Assembly (NCBI RefSeq): GCF_900105155.1
Contig: NZ_LT629762.1
Location: forward strand, 5,651,501-5,715,500
DNA from: Pseudomonas prosekii
Lineage (GTDB): Bacteria > Pseudomonadota > Gammaproteobacteria > Pseudomonadales > Pseudomonadaceae
Direction: 5' to 3'
Length of the DNA stretch: 64,000 bases
A program made the translations under genes and the position numbers. Shown piece after piece: positions 16,618 to 24,665 of the stretch. How positions within the stretch are numbered: position 1 is the stretch's first letter; each line of letters opens with the position of its first letter. The notes beneath the pieces were generated by a model. That model had not been told where the DNA came from. It made no database searches and worked only from the letters and a program-made list of their open reading frames with translations.

Positions 16618-18017
16618 TGAACACTCTTAAGCTTTTTTTACCCAGCCTCCTGGTTCTAGCCCTCGCTGCCTGCACGGTAGGCCCGGACTACAAGGCACCC
16701 GATACCGCTCCCGCGACGATCGCGGCAGCGCACACCAGCCAATACGATCAGTCGCGATTTGAAACGGTATGGTGGCAACAGTTCGATGACCCCACGCTCA
16801 ATCAGTTAGTGAGCAAATCCCTGCAAGGTAACCGCGATCTTCGTGTTGCGTTCGCTCGCTGGAAGGCGGCACGGGCGATACGCGATGACGTCAGCAATGA
16901 CAATTTGCCGGTGGTCACAAGCCGTATTAGTAGCGAGCAAGGGCGGGCTCAAGTGCCGGGCCAAACGGAACGCCGAGTCAATCAGGAACGTTACGATCTT
17001 GGTTTGGACATGGCTTGGGAAGTCGATCTGTTTGGGCGTATCCAGCGTCAACTGGAGTCCAGTAATGCGCAGGAGGGCGCAGCAGCGGCCGATCTATACC
17101 AACTGCGCGTGACGATGATCGCTGAATTAGTGGACGCCTACGGACAATTGCGCGGCGCCCAACTGCGAGAAAAAATCGCCTTGGCGAATCTGAAGAATCA
17201 ACAGGACTCGCGCACTGTGACAGTTAGTCTGCGCGATGCCGGAGTCGGAAATGAACTCGATGTAGTACGGGCTGATGCGCGTCTGGCTGCTGTCGAGGCA
17301 ACTGTTCCGCAGCTACAAGCGGAGCAGGTGCGGCAGCAAAACCGCATCGCCACGCTGTTGGGTGAGCGCCCGGATAAACTGAGCGTATCGTTGGCCCCTG
17401 CGGACTTGCCGGCCATCGCGAAAGCGCTGCCAGTCGGTGATCCAGCCGAGTTGCTGCGCCGGCGTCCGGACGTGCTCGCTGCCGAACGCAGACTGGCATC
17501 CGCCACTGCGGATATCGGCGTGGCCACCGCAGACCTGTTTCCGAGGGTGAGCTTGAGCGGCTTTCTGGGTTTCACAGCCGGCCGAGGTTCGCAGATTGGC
17601 TCCAGTGCTGCCAGAGCCTGGGGGCTCGGACCAAGCATTACCTGGGCGGCATTTGACTTGGGCAGCGTTCGCGCACGCATTCGTGGCGCCGACGCCGACG
17701 CCGAAGGCGCCTTGGCCACCTACGAGCAACAAGTGTTGCTGGCTCTGGAAGAGTCGGAGAACGCATTCAGTGATTACGGAAAACGCCAACAACGGCTGCT
17801 ATCGCTGATCCGGCAGAGTGAGTCGAGCCGTGCAGCAGCTGATCTGGCAGCCATCCAATACAAAGAAGGGACCGTGGATTATCTAGTGTTGTTGGACGCA
17901 CAGCGTGAGCGCCTCAACGCCGAGGATGCTCAGGCGCTCGGCGAAACCGATCAATACCGTGCGATCGTTGCGATCTACAAATCACTGGGAGGTGGTTGGG
18001 ATAGCGATAAAGGTTGA
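16617..18017 (+). CDS. oprN: Outer-membrane efflux channel, OprN-like lipoprotein
   Basis: A 466-residue TolC/OprM-family channel. The signal peptide ends in the lipobox LAAC with Cys19, followed by TVGPDYKAP, the usual start of OprM-type proteins. Two repeated alpha-barrel/beta-barrel halves follow, with LLRRRPDVLAAERRLASATADIGVATADLFP in the second as in the NodT family. It forms the trimeric exit duct for the MexEF-like pump. An internal CCGGAGG ribosome site lies before the ATG, which overlaps the pump's stop. A strong hairpin follows the stop codon. Confidence 0.88.
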   Translation: MNTLKLFLPSLLVLALAACTVGPDYKAPDTAPATIAAAHTSQYDQSRFETVWWQQFDDPTLNQLVSKSLQGNRDLRVAFARWKAARAIRDDVSNDNLPVVTSRISSEQGRAQVPGQTERRVNQERYDLGLDMAWEVDLFGRIQRQLESSNAQEGAAAADLYQLRVTMIAELVDAYGQLRGAQLREKIALANLKNQQDSRTVTVSLRDAGVGNELDVVRADARLAAVEATVPQLQAEQVRQQNRIATLLGERPDKLSVSLAPADLPAIAKALPVGDPAELLRRRPDVLAAERRLASATADIGVATADLFPRVSLSGFLGFTAGRGSQIGSSAARAWGLGPSITWAAFDLGSVRARIRGADADAEGALATYEQQVLLALEESENAFSDYGKRQQRLLSLIRQSESSRAAADLAAIQYKEGTVDYLVLLDAQRERLNAEDAQALGETDQYRAIVAIYKSLGGGWDSDKG

Positions 18018-18029
18018 CCAGGCCGCTAA

Positions 18030-18055
18030 GTCTCAGCGATTTGCATCGCTGAGAC
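18030..18055. terminator. Hairpin terminator after oprN-like gene
   Basis: GTCTCAGCGAT and ATCGCTGAGAC form a perfect 11-bp stem with the loop TTGC between the stop of the channel gene and the convergent epimerase gene. The T-run is short (GGTTTGTT), but the position is right for both genes. Confidence 0.7.
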
Positions 18056-18065
18056 GGTTTGTTAA

Positions 18066-18962
18066 TCAGAGCCCTTGTTCAACTGCTTGCTCAAGCGACG
18101 GACCACTGGGTTGCCAATCCAAAAGCTTGCGCGCGTTGATGGCGCGTACACGTGCGTTTGTCGCCAGCGCAATCCGAGCGAAACCACCCAGTTCAGACAT
18201 CGCATCATTAATGTCCCAACTTAGGGTTCTGCCTTCGAAACCAAGGGACTTGCTCACTGCGCGCGCGATTGATTCGAAGGTACTTTCACCATTCTCTGCA
18301 AAGAAAAATGCTCCGGATGGCGCGCGTTCCAAGGCTGAAAGGTAAAGATCCACAAGGTCGTTGATGTTGACGTTGGACCAGATAGTTTTGCCGCTGCCGA
18401 TGTAAACCCCGGCACCCAGTTCTTTGGATTTCGCGACGATTTTGGGTAATTGGTCACTCACGACTTTCATGCCTAGGCCGTTGCCGTAAACCGTCGACGG
18501 GCTGATTACAAATGCGCGCAAACCTTGGTTGACGCCCGCAGTCCTGACCATGCGATCGATTTCAATGCGGGGAACGCGGTGCAGCATGGGTGTGAAAGGC
18601 TGATCATCTGCGTAAATGGCCTGACTGGGTTCACCTCCCATCGCGTCGTCACAGACGATGCTGGCTCCGCTGGTATGGATGAGGGTTTTCCCGGTACCGG
18701 CCAACGCAGTGATCAATGCTCGAATGGAGAAGTAATGATCTGAGTTCGCGGCATTGATAGTGGCGTCGGCGGAGCGCGCGACCTCTTGAAGCAAATCGGC
18801 GTCATCAAGCGTTCCGATCTGCGCAGCAATGCCCCGCGCTTCCAACCATTCAGCTTGTACAGACGTCCTTACCAAACCGATAACCTCATGTCCATTTTCG
18901 ACCAAGCGGTGGCTGATGGAACCGCCTAAGTACCCCGATGCTCCAGTGACAAATACTTTCAT
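18066..18962 (-). CDS. NAD-dependent epimerase/dehydratase-like SDR
   Basis: A 298-residue extended or atypical SDR from the ATG at 18962, which has AGAGGA seven bases upstream. GASGYLGG at residues 7-14 is the cofactor loop. HTSGAS and ISPSTVYGNG are the conserved middle strands of the epimerase group, but the YxxxK pair is absent (HRVPRIEIDR at that place), so it may be a reductase or a binding protein rather than a sugar epimerase. It is divergent from a LysR gene and is probably its target. The substrate is unknown. Confidence 0.82.
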   Translation of the reverse strand: MKVFVTGASGYLGGSISHRLVENGHEVIGLVRTSVQAEWLEARGIAAQIGTLDDADLLQEVARSADATINAANSDHYFSIRALITALAGTGKTLIHTSGASIVCDDAMGGEPSQAIYADDQPFTPMLHRVPRIEIDRMVRTAGVNQGLRAFVISPSTVYGNGLGMKVVSDQLPKIVAKSKELGAGVYIGSGKTIWSNVNINDLVDLYLSALERAPSGAFFFAENGESTFESIARAVSKSLGFEGRTLSWDINDAMSELGGFARIALATNARVRAINARKLLDWQPSGPSLEQAVEQGL

Positions 18963-19067
18963 CTTCAATCCTCTGTGGTGACGTTTTAGCTCACCACGCT
19001 TGTGCATCAAAGCGCGGCGCAGAGCGTGTTGAAGAATGGTGCGGTATTCGCAAAATGGAGACTATCG

Positions 19068-19086
19068 GGTGATTTTGAATATCACC
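19068..19086 (+). promoter_or_regulatory. Dyad upstream of LysR gene
   Basis: GGTGAT-N7-ATCACC, perfect 6-bp arms around TTTGAAT, lies 15 bases before the LysR start at 19101 and about 105 bases before the divergent epimerase-like gene. The size fits a LysR recognition site used for self-control and for the divergent gene. Confidence 0.55.
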
Positions 19087-19100
19087 TATCCGAGATCAAA

Positions 19101-19988
19101 ATGAGTGATCGTTTCCAAGAGTTAAAGGTGTTCGTGAGAGCGGCTGAGACAGCGAGCTTTTCGGCAGCAGCCCGGGAGCTTGGTTTATCTCAGCCCTCCA
19201 TCTCCCGAATAATTTCTGAACTCGAATCAAGATTAAATACGCGACTATTGCTGCGAAGTACCCGCCGAATTGTGCCAACGGAGGCCGGACAGGTTTTTTT
19301 GCAAAAAGCACGGCAGATTCTGTTTGATCTGGAGGAGGCCGACCACGTCGCAATGGGGATGGACAGCCTGAAAGGTGTACTGCGAGTGGCGCTGCCTTCT
19401 ATCTTGGCGGGGAGGATCGTTATTCCTCAGTTGCCGAAATTCTTGGCAGTTCATCCTGAGCTGAAGCTGGAGCTTCTGACGTTGGACAGAATGCATGATC
19501 TTGTCGCTGAAGGCGCTGATATGGCGATCCGTTTTGGCGAATTGGAAGACTCGTCATTTGGTTTCAAGCGGCTCGCCATTGAGAACAGGTTGTTGGTTGC
19601 CTCGCCTGCTTTTTTGGCTGCCATGGGCACTCCTCAGCAACCGTCAGATCTGACGAATTTTCACTCCATCGCAGGTCCCGGCGGGTCAGCAAGTCCAGGT
19701 TGGAATTTCAGTCGTGATGGGGTATCGACTGTGGTGAAGATGTCCCCGCGTATTCGTGTCGCTTCGGCAGAGGCCGCCCTCGCGAGTGCTTGTTCAGGGC
19801 TGGGATTCACGATTGCATCTGCCTGGATATGCCAAGCCGAGTTGCAGTCTGGACAGCTTATCTCGGTCTTGCCGGACTGGTTGCTGGATTCAATAGCGGT
19901 CAACGCCGTTTATCCAGCGGGACGGGTTCCTTCGCAAAAAGTACGGCTATTCACCGAGTTTCTTTCAGAAGTAATGAGATCGCTTTAA
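19101..19988 (+). CDS. LysR family transcriptional regulator
   Basis: A 295-residue LysR protein. The start at 19101 (MSDRFQELKVFVRAAETASF) puts the HTH at the proper N-terminal position (RELGLSQPSISRIISELESRL, then LLLRSTRRIVPTEAG); an upstream frame extension would not align with the family. The effector domain carries LVAEGADMAIRFGELEDSSF, close to the LysR at 7923 and to the CrgA-like group. It is divergent from the epimerase-like SDR at 18066 and likely regulates it. The GST gene at 20220 is downstream on the same strand after 231 bases and could also be a target. Confidence 0.87.
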   Translation: MSDRFQELKVFVRAAETASFSAAARELGLSQPSISRIISELESRLNTRLLLRSTRRIVPTEAGQVFLQKARQILFDLEEADHVAMGMDSLKGVLRVALPSILAGRIVIPQLPKFLAVHPELKLELLTLDRMHDLVAEGADMAIRFGELEDSSFGFKRLAIENRLLVASPAFLAAMGTPQQPSDLTNFHSIAGPGGSASPGWNFSRDGVSTVVKMSPRIRVASAEAALASACSGLGFTIASAWICQAELQSGQLISVLPDWLLDSIAVNAVYPAGRVPSQKVRLFTEFLSEVMRSL

Positions 19989-20172
19989 TGGCAGCGTCTC
20001 GCTTAATGAGTACTACACCGGTATCAAGTCGGGCGGAAGCCAGAACACCGAGTTGTTTCAGAGACTCATCGACACCTACACATGCCGTGCAGACGGCAGC
20101 GCAAGCGGAGCTGCGACCAATCAGTTCCTGGCTCAGGGTCTGGCAGTCGCCACCGTATTCTGGTCGCTCCAT
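19951..20172 (-). CDS. Possible small protein, unknown
   Basis: A 73-residue frame starting MERPEYGGDCQTLSQELIG lies opposite the space between the LysR and GST genes and overlaps the LysR 3' end by 38 bases. It has three Cys in a segment reading SSACAAVCTACVGVDESL and an ordered codon pattern. No family is recognised and no strong ribosome site is seen. It may be a remnant or spurious. Confidence 0.25.
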   Translation of the reverse strand: MERPEYGGDCQTLSQELIGRSSACAAVCTACVGVDESLKQLGVLASARLDTGVVLIKRDAAIKAISLLLKETR

Positions 20173-20219
20173 AACGGTTGACCCGTCGCTAGGGATTCTG
20201 AAATCGAAAAGAGTGCCAT

Positions 20220-20834
20220 ATGAACGACTTAATTGAGCTGTACGGCGCCAATACGGGAAATAGTTTTCGGGCCGCGATCGCGCTGGAAGAGGCGGGCATT
20301 TCATATACCCCCAGGAAAGTGGATCTTTGGGCACACGAGCAGCGCGATATATCTTACAAGGCTCTCAATCCTGCCGGTAAGGTTCCTACACTGGTCGACC
20401 ATTCGGAGACGCCAGCGCTGATCATCAATCAGTCGAACGCGATCATCCAATACGCTGATGCCAAAGTCCCAGGTCAGCTCGCGCCAATTTGGCCCGGCCC
20501 AGAAACTGTCAGAGTTTTTGATCGCTACTTCTTTTTCGTGACTGACGTTATCGCTCCTAGCCACGCTGCATTTTTCCTACGTCAGGCGGGATTGGACGAT
20601 GCCGCCGCAGTAATGAGCGAGCGCGTAATCGAGCAGCTCATTTTTGCAGAAGGTTTTCTGACGGAGGAATTTATGGCCGGAGATCGTTTCTCTATGGCAG
20701 ATATTTCTGCATTTACGATCGCTTCATCTGTTCGCGACCGTTTGGACTGGAGAAGCCATCCTCGACTGGCAGATTGGTTTCACGCCATCGAAGCAAGGCC
20801 CGCCGTCCAGCGGGGCTTGAACGCTTTTCAATAA
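20220..20834 (+). CDS. Glutathione S-transferase family protein
   Basis: A 204-residue GST starting MNDLIELYGANTGNSFRAAI, with a thioredoxin-like N-terminal domain. The cis-Pro segment is NPAGKVPTLVDHS and the glutathione-contact segment is INQSNAIIQYAD. The helical C-terminal domain has FMAGDRFSMADISAF. Asn12-Ser15 could take the place of the activating residue. It shares the layout of GSTs used to open or reduce small electrophiles, but its own substrate is unknown. The ATG overlaps a CATATG; a weak AAAGAG lies upstream. It follows the LysR at 19101 and precedes the convergent PRISE-like gene. Confidence 0.85.
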   Translation: MNDLIELYGANTGNSFRAAIALEEAGISYTPRKVDLWAHEQRDISYKALNPAGKVPTLVDHSETPALIINQSNAIIQYADAKVPGQLAPIWPGPETVRVFDRYFFFVTDVIAPSHAAFFLRQAGLDDAAAVMSERVIEQLIFAEGFLTEEFMAGDRFSMADISAFTIASSVRDRLDWRSHPRLADWFHAIEARPAVQRGLNAFQ

Positions 20835-20943
20835 GCAGGAAGAGCAAGTGTTGCTGGCGAGGTAAGGTTAGTCGCCAGGATCTCAACATCTTGGCGTAGT
20901 TGTGTGGAAGAGTTTTTTAACGTCAGTGTGGATACCAAACACA

Positions 20944-21993
20944 TCACGGCAAAAAGCGTTTTGCTCGCAAGCTAGCGATCATTTCGAGCAAAGCGACTTC
21001 GGTGTGCATAGGCTCCGTGAAACCGGCACGGCGAATCTTGCCCATGTCAGATAGCAGGTCCTGTTGGAAGTTGAATACAAAGTCTCCAAACCCCCAGTTC
21101 ACTAACTGTGCATATGGTATGGGTTGCAAGTCGTGTTTCTCTGCGAGGTGCTGCCAAACATCTGCCTGATCAGCCATGTGCGTGCTCATCGACATCGGTT
21201 GTGGCTCATCGATCGGCAGGTCAAGGGCTTCACCCAGCTTCTTCCACAGGTGGTTCCAGCGGAACGGTTCACCGACTAAGTTAAAGGCTTCATTGCGCGC
21301 ACTATCGGCAGTTGCGGCCCATAGGCTTGCGCGCCCAAGCCAGCGGGCATCTGTTAATTGAGCGTAAATGCCCCGATAGGTGTGTGGCGAACCGGGGAAT
21401 TTGAGTGGCACACCGGATTCGCGGCACAGTGCCGCGTAAGCACCGATGACCATGGCGATATTGAAAGGATTGCCAGCGATGTCGCCCAATACGGCATCCG
21501 GCCGGAGAATTGAGTATTCCAATTCGCCGGCGAGCTGGCGTTCACGCAGGACGTCTTCCTGGGCGAAATACAAATTCGCCGCCAGATGCCGAGAAGCATC
21601 TTCGTAAAATGGCGTAGGAACCGGCCCGCCCAAGTGGCCGCCGTATACTTTCGCGCCCTGGTACAGCACGACTCGCTGAACGCTGGCTCCAGCGGCTTTC
21701 AGGCCGTCGAGGACGTTGCGCAACATCGCCGCATTGGTCTGTGCCTCAGTTAGCGCATTGCCATTGGGCTGGTATGCCGCAAAAAAAACGTGGGTGATAT
21801 CGCTGACATCCGCCAGCGCGGCCTTGGTAGCTGCTGCATCTGTGAGGTCGCACTCGATGGAATCGACATCCGGGTTCAGACTGCGACGCAGGGCGCGGAC
21901 ACTCCATTGCGGATCTGCCACCAAGGTCTCCACCACCGCATTACCGATGATGCCGCTGGCTCCAACGACCAACGCATGAAGATGAGTGTTCAT
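20944..21993 (-). CDS. PRISE-like SDR (progesterone 5-beta-reductase/iridoid synthase-like)
   Basis: A 349-residue extended SDR from the ATG at 21993, with GGGAG upstream. VVGASGIIGNAV at residues 8-19 is the cofactor loop. The segments LRRSLNPDVD, HVFFAAYQPNG, VVLYQGAKVYGGHLG and FYFAQEDVL-like LYFAQEDVL match the plant and bacterial progesterone 5-beta-reductase family, which reduces activated C=C bonds (enones). ILRPDAVLGD and FNLVGEPFRWNHLWKKLGE complete the pattern. Bacterial members are known to reduce small enones. No regulator is adjacent on the upstream side, but a near-palindrome is at 22175. Confidence 0.83.
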   Translation of the reverse strand: MNTHLHALVVGASGIIGNAVVETLVADPQWSVRALRRSLNPDVDSIECDLTDAAATKAALADVSDITHVFFAAYQPNGNALTEAQTNAAMLRNVLDGLKAAGASVQRVVLYQGAKVYGGHLGGPVPTPFYEDASRHLAANLYFAQEDVLRERQLAGELEYSILRPDAVLGDIAGNPFNIAMVIGAYAALCRESGVPLKFPGSPHTYRGIYAQLTDARWLGRASLWAATADSARNEAFNLVGEPFRWNHLWKKLGEALDLPIDEPQPMSMSTHMADQADVWQHLAEKHDLQPIPYAQLVNWGFGDFVFNFQQDLLSDMGKIRRAGFTEPMHTEVALLEMIASLRAKRFLP

Positions 21994-22174
21994 GCGCAAC
22001 TCCCTTTTATTAGGGGGGCACAAACATTCCGCGCTTCAAGCTGAGCGCTTGAAAGGTTATGGCTTGGACTAGATGACAGCACCTTGAGTATTCCTGAATA
22101 GAGATGGTAGGCATCATGAGATGCAGAGCCATGCTCCGTCATTCATGAAGCTTTCGGTATCTACTGTTCACGAA

Positions 22175-22198
22175 CATCAGATATCCGAATATCAGATG
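22175..22198. promoter_or_regulatory. Near-palindrome upstream of the PRISE-like gene
   Basis: CATC-A-GATAT-CCGA-ATATC-A-GATG reads almost the same on both strands over 24 bases, with mismatches only at the two A positions and in the centre. It lies 180 bases upstream of the PRISE-like start at 21993, in a spacer with no other evident feature. It may be an operator. Confidence 0.35.
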
Positions 22199-22209
22199 AA
22201 TGATGGGAT

Positions 22210-22371
22210 TTAGGGATTGAGGTTATATATCCATGCTGCCTTGACGGTGAAGCGGGCCTGCGCCATCGGCACTGCTCGGCCGATCATTTCGTACAGGTCT
22301 TTCGTGGCGATTCGTGAGCGGATGCGCAGCGCTGCGCGCACTTCGTTGCCGAGTTGGATGCTGGGATGCAT
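22210..22371 (-). CDS. Small hypothetical protein
   Basis: A 53-residue frame starting MHPSIQLGNEVRAALRIRSR, with CGGAG seven bases before the ATG. The frame is open further upstream to an ATG at 22419, which would give 69 residues. It is rich in Arg, Ala and Ile, with no signal or membrane segment, and I do not recognise a family. It sits next to the lipoprotein pair and a decayed gene, so it may itself be the remnant of a larger gene. Confidence 0.4.
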   Translation of the reverse strand: MHPSIQLGNEVRAALRIRSRIATKDLYEMIGRAVPMAQARFTVKAAWIYNLNP

Positions 22372-22540
22372 GGCGATCTCCGGTTGAGGTGAGAACCAAC
22401 AAAACTCGGCTGCACTCATCCGTTCCGCTGGTTGCCGTTGGGTGCGGAGGGGAGGGCATGCGGATTTAGTCGGGGAGGGTGACTAACTTTTGGTGATGGC
22501 GTCTACGCACCAGACAATGGAAAAGTAATAAGGAAATTAC

Positions 22541-22747
22541 GTGCTACGGAAGCTCATGTTGACTTTGATCACATCCCAACTCGGTGGTTGCGCTTGGCTT
22601 GGGGCAGTCACCAACCCTCCGTATGATTGCTACGATGGTGTCAAGGGTGAGTACGTGCTCGCGCAGTTTCTCGGTCCGCTTGTAATCATCGACTTACCAT
22701 TCACTTTCGTAGCTGATACGGCCTCGCTGCCTTTCTGCTGGTACTGA
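22541..22747 (+). CDS. YceK/YidQ-like lipoprotein, copy 1
   Basis: A 68-residue protein with a GTG start preceded by AAGGA at six bases. It has a lipoprotein signal with lipobox QLGGC ending at Cys17. After it come NPPYDCYDGVKGEYV and the hydrophobic IIDLPFTFVADTASLPF, the pattern of small YceK/YidQ lipoproteins, where the 'D-x-P-x-S-x-x-x-D-T' segment marks the C-terminal helix. The family has no firm function; it is found in the outer membrane and often near envelope stress genes. It is one of a tandem pair with the next gene. Confidence 0.7.
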   Translation: MLRKLMLTLITSQLGGCAWLGAVTNPPYDCYDGVKGEYVLAQFLGPLVIIDLPFTFVADTASLPFCWY

Positions 22748-22793
22748 TCACCGCTATACGTTGACATGAGTGCGACCATTAAAAGGACGTTAC

Positions 22794-23033
22794 GTGGTTC
22801 GAAAAGTGATTCTGCTAACCCTGATTGCCAGTCTAGGTGGGTGTATGGCCACCGCTATGCGGATGGATTACGACAAACATCGCTGTCCCTACATCGGGCT
22901 GCGATATGACTGGTGGCTCGTGGGTACTTCGAAAGGAAAGCTAATTCCTTTTTTGCTGATCGACGCACCATTCTCATTGGTGGTAGATACAGTATTTTTT
23001 CCCTTCGAATATCAGTACAGCTGCAATATCTAA
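22794..23033 (+). CDS. YceK/YidQ-like lipoprotein, copy 2
   Basis: A 79-residue protein with a GTG start; AAAGGA lies six bases upstream, so both paralogues share the same unusual start context (AAGGA-N6-GTG). The lipobox is SLGGC with Cys17, as in copy 1. The later part reads YIGLRYDWWLVG and LLIDAPFSLVVDTVFFPFEYQ, the family signature. It lies 46 bases after the first copy, so they are probably co-transcribed. The 3' end overlaps by 4 bases the end of a decayed gene on the other strand. Confidence 0.72.
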   Translation: MVRKVILLTLIASLGGCMATAMRMDYDKHRCPYIGLRYDWWLVGTSKGKLIPFLLIDAPFSLVVDTVFFPFEYQYSCNI

Positions 23034-23429
23034 GCGTTGAAATTCATCCGCATTGGCAAGTGATCCGGCGACTCAATTTTCATAAACGGATCCTTGCCGG
23101 TGAGCTCGCGAAGCTTTCCGTGAAGCTCGCTGATCACTTTGTTCTGCGCCAAAAGCTCCCAATTTGATTTCGTTTCGATGCTGCCCGCCTTGCGGTTGGC
23201 ACCAGCGGCCTCTGTGCGCGCGACTCAGTTCGGCGCTAAGCTGGTCGCGCTCGTTCGGCACCTCGGCGTGCATCTGCACCTGGCCGAAGATGTCCTGCAG
23301 GAACTCGCGCAGTTCCGAGGTTAGCTGTTGGACTTCGTTCTCGGTCATGTGCAGGAACTCGCGGCAGGTTTCCAGCTAGGTCGGTGAGCCCAGCCACTCG
23401 CTGGTTTCTTCGATGTCATGCGGTTCCAC
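23030..23429 (-). pseudogene. Decayed gene, coiled-coil-like, function unknown
   Basis: On the minus strand a frame from the GTG at 23429 reads VEPHDIEETSEWLGSPT, meets a TAG at 23376-23378 and then continues in the same frame through LETCREFLHMTENEVQQL. It goes on as a charged helical stretch. Near 23220 the meaning moves to another frame (KAGSIETKSNWELLAQNKV, then ELHGKLRELTGKDPFMKIE), so a frameshift is likely. With one stop and one shift undone it would make about 130 residues. I do not recognise the family. Its place next to the 3' end of a tRNA-Ser gene fits a relic of a mobile region. Confidence 0.5.
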
Positions 23430-23637
23430 GGGGAGATGCCTAGATACTGTTTGAGTAAACAGTAATCGGGTCGGGCAGGATCGAGCGAGGGTGAAGCAAC
23501 GAATTGTATGGTTTGGGTTTGTATACGGTCGGCAGGACGGCAGAAGAGTGCTTTGCGCTAATCAGTTATGAGCGCTTCCGGAATACTTATGTAACACATG
23601 CTCAGCAGCAAAGAATTCGACAAACCCCATAAACGAC

Positions 23638-23661
23638 AAAGCCCTGAATAATCAGGGCTTT
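23638..23661 (-). terminator. Terminator of the tRNA-Ser gene
   Basis: AAAGCCCTGA at 23638-23647 and TCAGGGCTTT at 23652-23661 form a perfect 10-bp stem with a 4-base loop, 13 bases past the 3' end of the tRNA in its direction. Read on the minus strand it ends in GCTTTGTCGTTT. Confidence 0.7.
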
Positions 23662-23674
23662 GTCGGTACAAATA

Positions 23675-23762
23675 TGGCGGAGGCGATGGGATTCGAACTC
23701 ATGGACCTGTTACAGTCGACGGTTTTCAAGACCGTTGCCTTAAACCACTCGGCCACACCTCC
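23675..23762 (-). tRNA. tRNA-Ser (anticodon UGA)
   Basis: The minus strand folds as an 88-base serine tRNA. The acceptor 5' end is GGAGGTG and the 3' end is CACCTCC-pairing CGCCTCC followed by the encoded CCA at 23675-23677. The anticodon loop CTTGAAA holds TGA at 23726-23728. The T arm reads GTTCGAATCCC, and there is a long variable arm, as expected for serine tRNAs. A terminator follows. Confidence 0.95.
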
Positions 23763-23885
23763 TATTGCGTTGCGGGCGCCATAATACCTGAATGAAACAC
23801 ACTGTCAAACTCTCTGCATGGCTTGTTACAGAGCGTCTGTTATGATCTTTGCCACTGAACGTTTCAAACCAACAGGAGTGTCGCC

Positions 23886-24557
23886 ATGCGCGAACAGGAT
23901 TACGCAGTTAATAACAGCGTGCAGGCTGAGCAGCTAGAGGTTAGCCGCGTCCTGCGCAACACGTACGGCTTGCTCGCCCTCACTCTCGCATTCAGCGGTG
24001 TGATGGCGTTCGTAGCTCAACAGATGCGCGTCGGTTACCCGAATATTTTCGTGGTGCTGATCGGCTTCTATGGCCTTTTCTTCCTGACCAACAAACTGCG
24101 CGATTCCGCGTGGGGCCTGGTGTCGGCGTTTGCCTTGACCGGTTTCATGGGTTTCCTGCTTGGCCCGATCCTCAACCGCTACCTGGGCATGCAGGGCGGC
24201 GCTGAAGTGGTCAGTTCCGCGTTCGCGATGACTGCGCTGGTATTCGGTGGTCTGTCGGCTTACGTGCTGATCACCCGTAAAGACATGAGCTTCCTCGGTG
24301 GTTTCATCACCGCCGGTTTCTTCGTGTTGCTGGGTGCAACGCTGGCCAGCATCTTCTTCCAGATCAGCGGGCTGCAACTGGCGATCAGCGCAGGTTTCGT
24401 GCTGTTCTCCTCGGTCTGCATTCTGTTCCAGACCAGCGCCATCATTCACGGCGGCGAACGCAACTACATCATGGCGACCATCAGCCTGTATGTATCGATC
24501 TACAACCTGTTCATCAGCTTGTTGCAGATCTTCGGCATCATGAGCCGCGACGATTGA
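23886..24557 (+). CDS. Bax inhibitor-1/YccA family membrane protein
   Basis: A 223-residue inner-membrane protein with seven hydrophobic segments and short loops. It begins MREQDYAVNNSVQAEQLEVSR and carries the BI-1 pattern, ending in ILFQTSAIIHGGERNYIMATISLYVSIYNLFISLLQIFG. That last pair of helices holds the Asp/Glu and Tyr residues of the family. YccA in E. coli binds and modulates the FtsH protease; other members leak calcium. It stands alone between the tRNA and a strong terminator, and it is a core pseudomonad gene. Confidence 0.88.
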   Translation: MREQDYAVNNSVQAEQLEVSRVLRNTYGLLALTLAFSGVMAFVAQQMRVGYPNIFVVLIGFYGLFFLTNKLRDSAWGLVSAFALTGFMGFLLGPILNRYLGMQGGAEVVSSAFAMTALVFGGLSAYVLITRKDMSFLGGFITAGFFVLLGATLASIFFQISGLQLAISAGFVLFSSVCILFQTSAIIHGGERNYIMATISLYVSIYNLFISLLQIFGIMSRDD

Positions 24558-24577
24558 TCGCCAGCCTTGAGCAATGA

Positions 24578-24604
24578 AAAAACCCGCTTCGGCGGGTTTT
24601 TTTA
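24578..24604 (+). terminator. Rho-independent terminator of the BI-1 gene
   Basis: AAAAAACCCGC-TTCG-GCGGG followed by seven T lies 21 bases after the stop. The A-run upstream would also let it work on the opposite strand. Confidence 0.88.
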
Positions 24605-24665
24605 TGGGCGCTGCAAAAGTTTGACTGGATAAATCGTCTATCAGCCTGGTTCTACTGGCCTGTCG

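Noticed and set aside
23675..23762. Clear att duplication of the tRNA-Ser 3' end inside the window
   Set aside because: I saw no second copy of the tRNA end to the left, so island borders were left as inference.
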